Of a stretch of DNA of 46,551 nucleotides, positions 40,255-46,551 are shown in pieces; positions within the stretch are counted from its first letter, which is position 1; each line of letters begins with the position of its first letter. The translations under genes and the position numbers were made by a program. A model generated the notes under the pieces. That model saw only the letters and a list, made by a program, of their open reading frames with translations. It made no database searches and was not told where the DNA came from. The DNA comes from Lachnospiraceae bacterium UBA7188 (lineage in GTDB: Bacteria > Bacillota > Clostridia > Lachnospirales > Lachnospiraceae): NCBI GenBank assembly GCA_002490995.1, contig DKVC01000144.1, positions 1 to 46,551 of the forward strand, given 5' to 3'.

Positions 40255-40497
40255 GTCTGTTTCCTCCTCTTTTTTGATATGCTCTCGGAATCTCATAACC
40301 GCTTGATATGCGGTTTTCTGAAATTCACTTTTGCCGATTTTCCCGCTTTTTCCGAGTACCTTTCTGACTCAATGCCTGATTTTGCTCCCGCAAATATCGA
40401 GAGCCAGAATCGGAATCGGGCAGAAATAAACGGCAGGTATTTTCTTACTGCGTATTTTGGGCCGGCCAGCCCTGCAACAGGTGCTTTGTCCAACAAC

Positions 40498-40628
40498 AAA
40501 AAAGCGAGATTTTACCGCAGTCTAAAACTGCAGTAAAAGTCTCGCTTCTTGAAATCACATGCTCCGGAGAAATATTTCCCGTATTGACGAAGGCATGTCA
40601 CATGCAAAAGCATGTTAAGCTACTCCCT
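40498..40628 (-). promoter_or_regulatory. yybP-ykoY-like (Mn2+) riboswitch with terminator stem
   Basis: Read on the minus strand, GGGAGTAGC (40619-40627) opens the element. A short P2 hairpin (ACATGC-TTTT-GCATGT) follows, then CCTTCGTCAATACGG and CTCCGGAGCATGTG, and then GCGAGACTTTTACTGCAG, which pairs with CTGCGGTAAAATCTCGC and runs into TTTTTT (40498-40545). The GGGAGTAG start, the TTCGTCA-ACGG block and the GCGAGAC terminator arm fit the yybP-ykoY manganese riboswitch. The gene controlled is a cation antiporter, which supports the call. No covariance search was possible. Confidence 0.7.
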
Positions 40629-40642
40629 GTTACTGATTTTAT

Positions 40643-40671
40643 TTTATACCATCTTCCGGTGCTTTTGTCAA
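40643..40671 (-). promoter_or_regulatory. Promoter of the riboswitch-antiporter transcript
   Basis: On the minus strand TTGACA (40666-40671) and TATAAA (40643-40648) are 17 bp apart, directly upstream of the riboswitch. Confidence 0.85.
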
Positions 40672-40736
40672 TGACTTTATGAAATAGATTATCTTTTGCC
40701 CAGCATGAAATATAATCGCCAGCAGGACGTACAGTC

Positions 40737-40745
40737 TGTTATAAT
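40737..40745 (+). promoter_or_regulatory. Extended -10 promoter for the HTH-kinase gene
   Basis: TGTTATAAT at 40737-40745 is an extended -10 element; no good -35 box precedes it. It is about 65 bp before the start codon. Confidence 0.45.
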
Positions 40746-40811
40746 AAAGTAGTTCCTGTTCGTATATTCTATTCCGAAAAGGGAGAAAACCATAGAAACG
40801 GAGTGAGGCCG

Positions 40812-41969
40812 GTGAAATATGTAAATGCCAATGATGTCCTGCCGGAAGAACTGCTTTCCATGATCCGGGAATACTACCAGGGGGGTTATCTGTATATCCC
40901 CAGGGAAATATCCCGCGAAGTACGGCGGCGGACAGATTACAGAATCGAATTGGAGAAGCGCAACCACCATATTTATCTGAAACATCTGGAAGGCAGGACC
41001 AACGGGCAGCTTGGAAATCTATATCATTTGTCGGAGTCAAGCATCAGAAGGATTCTTGCCGGGGAAAGGAGAAGATACCGAAAAATGAAAGAGAGGATAG
41101 AACAGATTCTGCCGTTATGGGGAATGGAAACCCGGCAGCTGACGCAGATTTATTCCTCGGCCTGGGAAGTCAATCATTCCTATGTGATGAAGGCATACAG
41201 TGACAAAGGCCAGCTGGAAAGAAATATAAAAATAACTGAAATTTTAGCGGGATGCAATATCCCGGTTGCAGAGATTGTACCCAGCGGGGCAGGGGAAAAA
41301 TATGTGGCATATGAGAACTTTTACTTCTTCCTGTCCAGGAAACTGCAGGGCAGCAACATCACGGATCTAAAAAATAAGGAAATAGCCCGGAAAATGGGAT
41401 GTGCCATTGCAAGGCTGCATAAAGCGTTTCTGGAATGCGAGAAAGAGATTGCATTTTGGGACAACAGCCTGTTGGACGAGATGAAGGGATGGGTACGGGA
41501 AAATCTGGCCGCAGACGCGTGGAAGACAGTGGACAGGGAATCCTATGCAAGGGCAGTAAAATCCCTGGAAAACGTATATGGCTTTCTGCCGAAACAGCTG
41601 ATCCACAGAGACGTGCATTTCGGGAATTTCCTGTTCTCTGAAGGCAGTCTGTCAGGATATATCGACTTTGACCTGAGCCAGAGGAATATCAGGATTTTTG
41701 ATATCTGCTATTTCCTGACAGGGCTGCTGGCGGAAGAGACGGAGGACGCTTTTACGAAAAAGGAATGGACAGAAAACGTGAGAGCCGTCATCGCGGGCTA
41801 TGAGAGCATAACGCGCCTGCTTGCGGAAGAAAAGGCTGCGATTCCCTGCGTAATGGAATGCATTGAAATCTTATTTGCGGCATATTTCATCGGTATGGAG
41901 GATTTCAAACATGCCAGGGATGCCTGGGAGGTATTCCTTTTTATTCAGGATTGCAAGGAGGATATTTGA
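40812..41969 (+). CDS. Mor/CD3324-like HTH domain fused to an aminoglycoside phosphotransferase-like kinase
   Basis: I choose GTG 40812 (MKYVNANDVLPEELLSMIRE), since this family starts MKYVNA and GGAG lies 10 bp upstream; this gives 385 residues. Residues 1-85 form a Mor-like helix-turn-helix domain known from small stand-alone regulators (YVNANDVLPEELL, GYLYIPREI, LYHLSESSIRRILAGE). The rest is a kinase of the choline/aminoglycoside phosphotransferase fold. Its Brenner motif is HRDVHFGNFLF (catalytic Asp267), followed by the metal-binding GYIDFDLSQRNIRIFD. It may phosphorylate a small alcohol or drug, while the HTH part could bind DNA. Substrate and target are unknown. The fusion is unusual. 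Confidence 0.8.
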   Translation: MKYVNANDVLPEELLSMIREYYQGGYLYIPREISREVRRRTDYRIELEKRNHHIYLKHLEGRTNGQLGNLYHLSESSIRRILAGERRRYRKMKERIEQILPLWGMETRQLTQIYSSAWEVNHSYVMKAYSDKGQLERNIKITEILAGCNIPVAEIVPSGAGEKYVAYENFYFFLSRKLQGSNITDLKNKEIARKMGCAIARLHKAFLECEKEIAFWDNSLLDEMKGWVRENLAADAWKTVDRESYARAVKSLENVYGFLPKQLIHRDVHFGNFLFSEGSLSGYIDFDLSQRNIRIFDICYFLTGLLAEETEDAFTKKEWTENVRAVIAGYESITRLLAEEKAAIPCVMECIEILFAAYFIGMEDFKHARDAWEVFLFIQDCKEDI

Positions 41970-42086
41970 AACGTTTTCTGTTCTGCGTGGCGGCAAGGGT
42001 TCGGGTGACGGGCACAGTGAAGCAAAAACCGTTAAAATCAGCCCCAATAAGCCTGAATCGGCAAAACCCCGGGTCTTCCGGCAAGA

Positions 42087-42115
42087 TTGCATGTATGAAA
42101 AATGTGTGTTATAAT
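42087..42115 (+). promoter_or_regulatory. Promoter of the MFS efflux gene and its leader
   Basis: TTGCAT (42087-42092) and TATAAT (42110-42115) are 17 bp apart, with TGT before the -10 box. The leader to the MFS start is about 225 nt. Upstream, 41970-42086 shows no gene. Confidence 0.8.
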
Positions 42116-42157
42116 ACGTAACGTAATCTGTTTGGGCGACAGGGAAAGGAGAACTAT

Positions 42158-42199
42158 ATGCGACTGTGCATTGCAGCAGCTCCATGCAAAGTCTATTAG
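42158..42199 (+). CDS. 13-residue leader peptide of the MFS efflux gene
   Basis: ATG 42158 has an excellent ribosome binding site (GGAAAGGAGAACTAT) and encodes MRLCIAAAPCKVY. Its last codons TGC-AAA-GTC-TAT contain GCAAAGTCT, the same nine bases that lie just before the MFS start codon. This is typical of leader peptides that control resistance genes by ribosome stalling. Confidence 0.65.
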   Translation: MRLCIAAAPCKVY

Positions 42200-42346
42200 G
42201 ACAAAGACTGCATGGGGCGGGATAAAAAGGCATATTTCTGGTGCCGCGTTTGATTGCTGACAGGCTTAGCGAAGCGCTTCCTGTCTCTGTCCTGAGACTT
42301 TGCAAATCAGGGAAAATTTCATGTACACCTGAAAGGAGCAAAGTCT
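42182..42346 (+). promoter_or_regulatory. Translational attenuator before the MFS gene
   Basis: Segment 1, CCATGCAAAGTCT (42182-42194, inside the leader ORF), pairs with segment 2, AGACTGCATGG (42205-42215). Segment 3, AGACTTTGC (42295-42303), pairs perfectly with segment 4, GCAAAGTCT (42338-42346), which spans from the end of the Shine-Dalgarno AAAGGAG to the base before the ATG. Segment 1 contains the same nine bases as segment 4, so segment 3 can pair with either. A middle hairpin, GACAGG/CCTGTC, lies at 42259-42285. Leader translation should therefore control access to the MFS start. Confidence 0.7.
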
Positions 42347-43720
42347 ATGAAAAAGCAAAAAGAAACTTTATTTGAAACTTTATCTGAAATGCGGGCATTT
42401 TTACTGCTGTGGCTGACACAGGCTTTTTCGGGCCTGGGCAGTGCCATGACGGGTTACTGCCTGGTGATTTGGTCTTATTCCCAGAAGGGTTCGGCGCTGA
42501 TGACGTCGCTTCTGATGGTCTGTTCCTATGCGCCCTATGTGCTGTTCAGCATTTTTGCCGGGGCGCTGAGCGACAGATGGGATAAAAAGAAGACCATGCT
42601 GGTCTGCGATACTGTCGCAGCGGCGACTACGGTTGCCATGGTGGTTCTGCTACAGAATGATCTGCTCCAGATATGGCATTTGTATCTGATCAATGTGGTA
42701 AACGGCCTGATGAATACGGTGCAGCAGCCGGCGTCGGAGGTGGCGGTGACACGCCTGCTTCCGAAAAAGCATTACCAGAGAGTGGGCGGGCTGCGGTATC
42801 TGTCCAGTTCGGTGAATTCCATCCTGACGCCCATAATTGCTACGGCAGTTCTGGGACTGGCGGGAATGGGAGCGGTTGTTGCCTTTGACCTGTTCAGTTT
42901 TGTAACCGCTTTCCTGGTGCTGCTGTTTGCAATTAAAATCCCGGAAGGGGAAGCAGCGCAGTCTGTGAAAGGAATGCAGCCAGAGGAAGCAGTGCAGTCC
43001 ATGGAAGGAAGACAGCCGGCGGAAGCAGCGCGTGCCGGTGACAGTCTTCTGAAGTCTGTCGGGGAAGGAATTGCCTACCTGAAAAGGGAGAGAGGTATTT
43101 TTGACCTGATTTTATTCCTGGCGGCGATTAATCTGGTGGCTTCCATATATGACGCGGCATTTCCGGCCATGCTGCTGTCCAGAGAGGGCGGAAGCGAGAA
43201 GGTGCTGGGCATGGTCAATGCGGTGATTGGATTCTCCACGCTGGCGGGGAGCCTGATTGCGTCCTGGGTGAAGGCGCCCAAAAGCAGAGTGCGGGTTATC
43301 TGCAACTGCCTGCTGTTTTCCATGAGCTTTGAGAATTTCATGCTGGCGTTGGGCAGGACGCCGCTTGTGTGGTGTATCGGCGGATTCCTCGGCTGGATCG
43401 CGATACCGCTGATGAACGCCAATCTGGATGTCATTCTGCGGCTGCGGATACCGGATTCCATGCAGGGGCGTGTCTATTCCGTGCGGAATTCACTGCAGTT
43501 TTTCACCATTCCGTTAGGGTATTTTATGGGCGGTTTGCTGGTGGACGCAGTGTTCGAGCCTGTTATGGCGATACAGAAGGAGGGCAGCCTGCTGGTGAGG
43601 CTGTTCGGCGAGGGGAAAGGTTCCGGAGCGGCATTTCTGTTTTTTGTGATTGCGTTTGCCGGAATCGGGGTCTGCCTGTATTTCCGGCATGACAGGCATA
43701 TCTGGGAACTGGAGAAATAA
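42347..43720 (+). CDS. MFS efflux transporter, MefA (macrolide efflux)-like
   Basis: The 457-residue protein has 12 membrane helices and the MFS motif A between helices 2 and 3 (GALSDRWDKKKTMLVCD). The early segment FLLLWLTQAFSGLGSAMTGY then CLVIW is typical of the MefA/DHA3 group of drug pumps. QQPASEVAVTRLLPKKHYQR and MNANLDVILRLRIPDSMQGR are further conserved loops. The central cytosolic loop (about residues 205-232) has two 12-residue repeats (EAAQSVKGMQPE, EAVQSMEGRQPA). It probably expels a macrolide or other drug using the proton gradient. The AAAGGAG site is held by the attenuator stem. A terminator follows. Confidence 0.9.
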   Translation: MKKQKETLFETLSEMRAFLLLWLTQAFSGLGSAMTGYCLVIWSYSQKGSALMTSLLMVCSYAPYVLFSIFAGALSDRWDKKKTMLVCDTVAAATTVAMVVLLQNDLLQIWHLYLINVVNGLMNTVQQPASEVAVTRLLPKKHYQRVGGLRYLSSSVNSILTPIIATAVLGLAGMGAVVAFDLFSFVTAFLVLLFAIKIPEGEAAQSVKGMQPEEAVQSMEGRQPAEAARAGDSLLKSVGEGIAYLKRERGIFDLILFLAAINLVASIYDAAFPAMLLSREGGSEKVLGMVNAVIGFSTLAGSLIASWVKAPKSRVRVICNCLLFSMSFENFMLALGRTPLVWCIGGFLGWIAIPLMNANLDVILRLRIPDSMQGRVYSVRNSLQFFTIPLGYFMGGLLVDAVFEPVMAIQKEGSLLVRLFGEGKGSGAAFLFFVIAFAGIGVCLYFRHDRHIWELEK

Positions 43721-43750
43721 ATACGGTTTTTCAGGAGTGTTTTATGAAAG

Positions 43751-43776
43751 AGCCAGGGAACAGCGCCCTGGCTTTT
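43751..43776 (+). terminator. Rho-independent terminator after the MFS gene
   Basis: AGCCAGGG (43751-43758) pairs with CCCTGGCT (43766-43773) around a 7-nt loop, followed by TTT. The A-rich AAAG before the stem extends the pairing. Confidence 0.85.
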
Positions 43777-43909
43777 ATGCTGGCATTCTCAATGAGTGAA
43801 TCTGATTTTTCACATATCAAATCTATGGCAGCTAACCAGTATATTTACTGTATTTTGGCATATGCTATCCCCAAAAGCCTTTTTAAAGGAGAGATAACGG
43901 AGGCATAAG

Positions 43910-45289
43910 GTGGAATCAGTCTGGACGGAGAATAGCAGAATCAGGAGACGTGAGCCGCTTCCGGGGGATATGGAGGCACCGGTTGCTGTCATTGGTGCGG
44001 GACTGGCAGGGATACTGACGGCTTATTACCTGAAACAGGCGGGCATTCGGGCGGTCATCCTGGAGGCGGACAGGATCGGGAGCGGGCAGACGAGGAATAC
44101 CACCGCGAAAATCACTTCCCAGCACAATCTGATTTATGACCGGATGATCCGTACATTTGGCCGGCGTATGGCAGAACATTATGCCGACGCAAATGAAGCT
44201 GCCATCGGGGAGTATGAAAGGCTGATTCTGGAAAAAGAAATTGACTGTGACTTTGCCAGGCGCCCGGCCTTCCTGTATTCCTGTACCGGGACAGAGCTTC
44301 TGAAACGGGAAGCGGAAGCGGCGGAGTCGCTGGGCATAAAGGCATCCTTTGGAACGGATTGCGAGCTTCCTTTTCCGGTGGCAGGCGCGGTAAGGTTTGA
44401 ACATCAGGCAAGCTTCCATCCGCTGAAATTCCTGGCGCAGATGGCAGAGGAAGTGGAAGTGTACGAGCAGACGAAGGTGCTGAAGGTGAAGGATGGGAGA
44501 GTGGAGACGGGCAGAGGAACGGTGGCGGCAGAACATATCGTATTTACGGCACATTTTCCCTTTATCAATGTCCCGGGATACTATTTTGCCAGGATGTACC
44601 AGGAACGGAGTTATGTGACGGCGCTGGAAGGAGCGAAGCGGCTGGAGGGCATGTACCTGGGCATTGACGGGGACAGGCTTTCCTTCCGGGCTTGCGGCGA
44701 CATGCTGCTGCTTGGCGGCGGCAGCCACCGGACAGGGGTGAATAAAGGGAACCGGGCGGGGGAATGCGGCTATGGGGTGCTCCGCAGGAAGGCGCAGGAA
44801 TTCTATCCCGGATGCCGGGAGGTGCTTCGATGGTCGGCACAGGACTGCATGACATTGGACGGGCTGCCCTATGTCGGGAGATTTTCCAGGCGGAAGCCGG
44901 GCTGGTATGTGGCTGCGGGCTTTGGAAAATGGGGCATGACCACGGCGATGGTAAGCGCACGCATCCTGACGGCCCTGATCAGCGGGCGGGACTGCCCGGA
45001 GGCAGATATCTTTTCGCCTCAGCGTCATTTTACGGTCCAGGCGGCGAAAGAACTGGCAGTGCACGGCGCATATACGGTGAAAGGCCTGGCGAAGCATCTC
45101 CTGCCAGCCGGGAACGGAAGCCTCATCCCCAATTGTCCCCACATGGGATGCAGGCTGGAGTGGAATCCGGAGGAAGAAAGCTATGACTGCCCCTGCCATG
45201 GCTCCCGGTTTGACAGGGAAGGACATCTGATTGACGGACCGGCTCAGACGGACTGCGAAAGAAAAGGGGAAAACAAAAGGAATAAATAA
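43910..45289 (+). CDS. FAD-dependent oxidoreductase (DAO type) with C-terminal Rieske [2Fe-2S] domain
   Basis: The start is GTG 43910 (MESVWTENSRIRRREPLPGD), with GGAGG 9 bp upstream; this gives 459 residues. The dinucleotide fold VAVIGAGLAGILTAYYLKQA (about 26-45) with a later Glu (LEAD) binds FAD. NTTAKITSQHNLIYDRM and GLPYVGRFSRRKPGWYVAAG GFGKWGM-type segments mark the D-amino-acid/glycine oxidase family. Near 405-445 a Rieske cluster is complete: CPHMGC and CPCHGSRFD, four ligands as Cys-x-His and Cys-x2-His pairs within these motifs. The architecture resembles Bacillus YhfW. It likely oxidises an amine or amino compound and passes electrons to the cluster; the partner is unknown. Confidence 0.9.
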   Translation: MESVWTENSRIRRREPLPGDMEAPVAVIGAGLAGILTAYYLKQAGIRAVILEADRIGSGQTRNTTAKITSQHNLIYDRMIRTFGRRMAEHYADANEAAIGEYERLILEKEIDCDFARRPAFLYSCTGTELLKREAEAAESLGIKASFGTDCELPFPVAGAVRFEHQASFHPLKFLAQMAEEVEVYEQTKVLKVKDGRVETGRGTVAAEHIVFTAHFPFINVPGYYFARMYQERSYVTALEGAKRLEGMYLGIDGDRLSFRACGDMLLLGGGSHRTGVNKGNRAGECGYGVLRRKAQEFYPGCREVLRWSAQDCMTLDGLPYVGRFSRRKPGWYVAAGFGKWGMTTAMVSARILTALISGRDCPEADIFSPQRHFTVQAAKELAVHGAYTVKGLAKHLLPAGNGSLIPNCPHMGCRLEWNPEEESYDCPCHGSRFDREGHLIDGPAQTDCERKGENKRNK

Positions 45290-45418
45290 TTCTGTAAGGT
45301 AAACATGCTGTTCCATGTTGTTGGCGCTGTCATTGGCATGTCCGGATGCCTGGGCATATAGAACGGAATTGGCAAGGGACATTTGATTGCCTGCCGAAGC
45401 GGGCAGATGGGAGGAATG

Positions 45419-46276
45419 ATGGTTTCAGGAAAAAGCGGTTGGTTCTATGGCTGGTATTTCAAGTGCCAGTCTGATACGCAGACTCTGGCGGTGATTCCGG
45501 CAGTGCATCGGACACAAGGGAAAGAGACCTGCTCCATCCAGATCATTACGGAGGAGTGTTCCTGGACGGTCAGTCTGCCTGCGGAGGCGTTCCGGTGGAA
45601 AGGAAAGACGCTTTTCATAGGAAGGAACCGGTTCGGGGAAGAGGGAGTCTGCCTGGCGGTATGCGAACCGGGGTTGAGAATAAAGGGAAAGCTGGAGTTC
45701 GGTCCTCTTTTCCCTTTAAAATACGATATCATGGGGCCGTTTTCCCTGGTACCTTTTTTAGAATGCCGGCACAGTGTATGGAGCATGAAGCATGCGGTGC
45801 GGGGAACCGTGCATATAAACGGGACGGAATATTCTTTTGACGGCGCGGAAGGGTATTGGGAAGGAGACAGGGGACGGTCGTTCCCGAAAGAATATATCTG
45901 GACACAGTGCAGCTTCCCGGAAGGCGCGTTGATGCTGTCCGTGGCTGATGTTCCCCTGGCAGGCTTTCATTTCCGGGGGATCATCGCCATCGTGCTGCTG
46001 GATGGCAGGGAGTACAGATTGGCCACTTATCTGGGGGCAAAGACTATCAAAATCCGGTATGGGATGGTAAGGGTTGTTCAGGGCAGCCTGGAACTGGAAG
46101 CGAGGCTTCTGGAAAGGACCGGAAAGCCTTTGAAAGCTCCGGTAGGGGGCCATATGGTGAGGACTATCCATGAGAGCGCAGCCTGCCGGGCAGAGTACCG
46201 TTTTCGGAGGAAAGGCAGTACACTTCTGGATTTTGAGACGGACAGGGCATCTTTCGAGTATGAATATAAAGTGTGA
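45419..46276 (+). CDS. Tocopherol cyclase-like domain protein
   Basis: I start at ATG 45419 (MVSGKSGWFYGWYFKCQS); ATGs at 45407 and 45416 are also in frame and the GGGAGG is close, so the exact start is uncertain. The 285 or so residues match the tocopherol cyclase-like family (PF14249 type). Visible blocks are GWYFKCQSDTQTLAVIPAVH, TCSIQIITEE, a central GPFSLVPFLECRHSVWSMKH, and YWEGDRGRSFPKEYIWTQCS. In plants this fold closes the chromanol ring of vitamin E. In non-photosynthetic Clostridia there is no such pathway, so the true role is unknown, perhaps binding or cyclising a lipid. It is beta-rich with no membrane helix. Confidence 0.85.
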   Translation: MVSGKSGWFYGWYFKCQSDTQTLAVIPAVHRTQGKETCSIQIITEECSWTVSLPAEAFRWKGKTLFIGRNRFGEEGVCLAVCEPGLRIKGKLEFGPLFPLKYDIMGPFSLVPFLECRHSVWSMKHAVRGTVHINGTEYSFDGAEGYWEGDRGRSFPKEYIWTQCSFPEGALMLSVADVPLAGFHFRGIIAIVLLDGREYRLATYLGAKTIKIRYGMVRVVQGSLELEARLLERTGKPLKAPVGGHMVRTIHESAACRAEYRFRRKGSTLLDFETDRASFEYEYKV

Positions 46277-46316
46277 CGCTTTGGCTCCGATCAAACGGAA
46301 TCTATCGCAGGATGCC

Positions 46317-46462
46317 CTATTTTAGAAAGCCTGATACTGCCAGGTAAGCCAGGTCGAAGCTGCTGGCAGCAAGCCCCCACAGAATCATCACATCCCGCAT
46401 GGTATAGGCTCCGATATCTTCTTGCAGCCGGAACAAAACAGTCTGCTGAAAAATTATTCAAA
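46317..46462 (-). pseudogene. Possible C-terminal remnant of an unrecognised gene
   Basis: On the minus strand one frame reads FQQTVLFRLQEDIGAYTMRD then VMILWGLAASSFDLAYLAVS GFLK-type residues and a stop at 46317-46319. The composition looks like real protein (an amphipathic piece followed by a hydrophobic one), but there is no start codon and no recognised family. Confidence 0.25.
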
Positions 46463-46479
46463 AAAATTAAAAAAAGATG

Positions 46480-46508
46480 TTGACTTTTGGAGAGGGATGG
46501 TATAGAAT
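46480..46508 (+). promoter_or_regulatory. Promoter of the tRNA-Leu gene
   Basis: TTGACT (46480-46485) and TAGAAT (46503-46508) are 17 bp apart, about 20 bp before the tRNA. Confidence 0.75.
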
Positions 46509-46528
46509 ACATATTGTTCATGAGGTTC

Positions 46529-46551
46529 GCAGGAATGGCGGAATTGGCAGA
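46529..46551 (+). tRNA. tRNA-Leu, 5' part, cut by the window edge
   Basis: GCAGGAATGGCGGAATTGGC AGA matches the acceptor arm and D-arm start of class II tRNA-Leu (GGCGGAATTGGCAGA is characteristic). The anticodon lies outside the window. Confidence 0.8.

Noticed and set aside
43916..45382. Long minus-strand open frame (488 codons) opposite the FAD/Rieske gene
   Set aside because: The plus strand has complete FAD and Rieske motifs; the minus frame shows none and no ribosome binding site.
46291..46521. 76-codon minus-strand frame near the right end
   Set aside because: It overlaps the tRNA promoter and has odd composition; a neighbouring frame (46317-46462) looks more protein-like but has no start.

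Overview
The window looks like a chromosomal segment of a Gram-positive gut Clostridia bacterium, most likely Lachnospiraceae. The signs are strong AGGAGG-type ribosome binding sites, consensus sigma-A promoters, ECF vitamin uptake, LytTR/GHKL signalling, a BlaR1-type protease gene, GH3 and esterase genes, and the codon use. This placement is an inference from gene content; no rRNA is present. No complete insertion sequence, prophage, CRISPR array or origin was seen.

Layout. 1-2.2 kb: folD and an amidohydrolase, ending in a strong terminator. 2.3-5.9 kb: a consensus promoter with BlaI-like operator repeats, a gutted blaI remnant, and a very large M56 (BlaR1-type) membrane protease whose outer sensor is a propeller-like region plus a solute-binding-protein domain. 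6.2-11 kb: a leader with a terminator, then an ECF transporter (two ATPases, T, S) and a P-loop kinase. 11-17.1 kb: a complete oligopeptide ABC transporter with both ATPases fused in one chain. 17.1-18.5 kb: wreckage, namely an internally deleted ABC ATPase and an Rpn-type nuclease gene split by a 101-bp palindromic insert. 18.8-24.5 kb: a LytTR regulator, GHKL kinase and two half-size ABC exporters, bracketed by two copies of a 55-nt hairpin element. 24.6-28.1 kb: an NhaC antiporter and a degraded AAA-ATPase-like gene with a different intact AAA/PD-(D/E)XK gene inside it. 28.1-30.4 kb: an orphan solute-binding lipoprotein. 30.6-34.6 kb: an AT-richer block with hicAB and, on the minus strand, a sigma factor / membrane protein / ABC transporter operon. 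34.7-39.2 kb: a deleted GH3 relic, a carboxylesterase and a domain-permuted GH3 enzyme. 39.3-40.7 kb: a Ca2+/Na+-type antiporter behind a yybP-ykoY-like riboswitch. 40.8-46.3 kb: an HTH-aminoglycoside-phosphotransferase-like fusion, a MefA-like MFS pump behind a leader-peptide attenuator, a FAD/Rieske oxidoreductase and a tocopherol-cyclase-like protein. The window ends inside a tRNA-Leu gene.

Three themes run through it. (1) Short imperfect tandem repeats are common: periods of 33, 36, 39 and 45 bp inside genes, always multiples of three and always at linkers, lids, loops or tails, and 26 and 35 bp in untranslated regions, where the last unit supplies the ribosome binding site of the next gene. 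(2) Several genes are internally deleted or interrupted (blaI, ABC ATPase, rpn, AAA-ATPase, GH3). (3) Regulatory RNA structure is visible at several loci. The most novel candidates are the M56-propeller-solute-binding fusion, the leader-peptide switch before the MFS pump, and the repeated covarying hairpin flanking the LytTR/ABC cassette.
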